From the NCBI GenBank assembly GCA_903868115.1, contig CAIPUA010000392.1, positions 1-39,280 on the forward strand: 39,280 nucleotides of DNA. The letters are read 5' to 3'. Position numbers and translations under genes: made by a program. Each line of letters opens with the position of its first letter. Positions within the stretch are counted from its first letter, which is position 1. Below are positions 38,186-39,280 of this stretch, piece after piece. A model generated the notes under the pieces. The model searched no databases and was not told the origin of the DNA. It saw only the letters and a program-made list of their open reading frames with translations. Source of the DNA: an uncultured Holophagaceae bacterium. GTDB lineage: Bacteria; Acidobacteriota; Holophagae; Holophagales; Holophagaceae.

Positions 38186-38938
38186 GTGAGCCAGGCTCTT
38201 GCCGCGTATCTCGACGAGGTGAGGCATGGTCTCTCCGGGCTCGGTTCGAGCCGTCGCCGCCTCCTGATCCGGGAACTGGAAGGACATCTGCTGGACGAGG
38301 CCGAGGCCCGAGGGATCCAGGACGAGGCGGGCATGCGCACCCTCATCGCGGGCAAGGAGGCCCCCGAGACCTTGGCCCGGGAGATCGCCAGCGGAGAGAG
38401 CGGCGACACTACCCATCGTTCGGAGACGGCCCTGCTGGCGGGTGCCCTGCTGGGACTGGCGACCGGCGGCTACCTCTGGCTGCAGGGCGATTGGCAGTGG
38501 TACTTCGCGCTGGTCTTCGGCACGGCCCACGGCTTTGCGGTGGGCACGGGCATCTTCCTCGTGCGCAGCCGCTGGCAGCGTTTCGGCGTCGCCATGCGGA
38601 TCTTCCTCTCCGTCTTCTTCGGCGCCCTGCTGGCCATCCCGTTGGGCTTCACGGGCCAGCGGAGCTTCCTGTTTAGCCGTCTGATGTACGGCGCCTTCAC
38701 GGGCTATCTGGTGGAACAGCATTCCGAGGGCCGCCCCGCCTGGCAGCCGGTCCTGGAAACGCTGAGTTTCACCGTTCTGGATTTTCTCCAGTTCCGGTTC
38801 TTCCATCCCAAATGGCACTACGACTGGGTGCTCGAGATGGCTTTCAATTTCACGCTCACCCTGGCCGTGCTCGTGGCGTTGAACCTGAGGCGGGTGCTGG
38901 CGGGTCGCTGGATCCTTGCGACCCGAGGCGAGCGCTAG
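38186..38938 (+). CDS. HAAS-like N-terminal domain plus multi-TM membrane protein
   Basis: AAYLDEVRHGLSGLGSSRRRLLIRELEGHLLDEAEARG followed by TM segments. GTG start inferred. Confidence 0.7.
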   Translation: MSQALAAYLDEVRHGLSGLGSSRRRLLIRELEGHLLDEAEARGIQDEAGMRTLIAGKEAPETLAREIASGESGDTTHRSETALLAGALLGLATGGYLWLQGDWQWYFALVFGTAHGFAVGTGIFLVRSRWQRFGVAMRIFLSVFFGALLAIPLGFTGQRSFLFSRLMYGAFTGYLVEQHSEGRPAWQPVLETLSFTVLDFLQFRFFHPKWHYDWVLEMAFNFTLTLAVLVALNLRRVLAGRWILATRGER

Positions 38939-39045
38939 TTCCTGCAATTATCGTTGAGCCCCAAACGTTCCCGGGGTAGACTATCTCTCTTATGCGTGAA
39001 CAAGCCGCGGGCCTCGTTGCCTCCGGTCGGTTCCAGGAGGAAGCC

Positions 39046-39280
39046 ATGAAATCCAAGATTCACCCCGAGCTGCACGAAGTGACAGCCCACTGCCAGTGCG
39101 GCAGCGAGTTCCAGACCCGCTCCACCAAGAAGGAGATGCGCGTTGAAGTTTGCTCGGCTTGCCACAATTTTTACACCGGCAAGCAGCGCGACATGACCAT
39201 CACCGGCCGCGTCGAGAAATTCAACCGCAAATACGCCAAGAAGGAAGTGGCTCCTGTCGCCGAAATCACGGCCGAAACCA
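39046..39280 (+). CDS. rpmE: 50S ribosomal protein L31 (C+ zinc form), cut by window end
   Basis: MKSKIHPELHEVTAHCQCGSEFQTRSTKKEMRVEVCSACHNFYTGKQRDMTITGRVEKFNRKYAKK. Confidence 0.93.
   Translation, partial: MKSKIHPELHEVTAHCQCGSEFQTRSTKKEMRVEVCSACHNFYTGKQRDMTITGRVEKFNRKYAKKEVAPVAEITAET

Overview
The window is about 39.3 kb of GC-rich bacterial chromosome. Gene content and style suggest Acidobacteriota (Holophaga/Geothrix-like), but this is inferred. Most of it is well-packed core or housekeeping sequence: a multi-PAS sensor histidine kinase cut by the window start, bioA, a lipid A acyltransferase-like gene, rsgA, an EF-P family gene with a YeiP/EfpL-like loop, a Hanks-type kinase, a CPBP protease, a HAD-IG 5'-nucleotidase, a B12-binding radical SAM protein, an NFACT protein, tRNA-Pro(TGG), meaB, tandem degenerate PilZ/REC-like paralogs, rlmH, glutamate dehydrogenase, a PPDK_N-type protein, guanine deaminase, a MacB-like HlyD/ABC/FtsX/FtsX export set, PadR+HAAS, and rpmE cut by the window end. 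The accessory segment is about 17.4-21.1 kb, directly downstream of the 3' end of tRNA-Pro. It holds an IS21-type istB remnant, a truncated 'transmembrane anchor'-like remnant, a complete AbiEi/AbiEii (type IV) toxin-antitoxin pair with inverted repeats upstream of the antitoxin, and a 39-nt near-perfect palindrome. Other notable signals are an FtsX tail duplication that differs from the intact gene only at synonymous sites and is separated from it by a large cruciform, the doubly degenerate PilZ/receiver tandem paralogs, and the EfpL-like loop grafted on an otherwise EF-P-like body. I found no CRISPR array and no rRNA. No database search was possible; all family names come from motif recognition.
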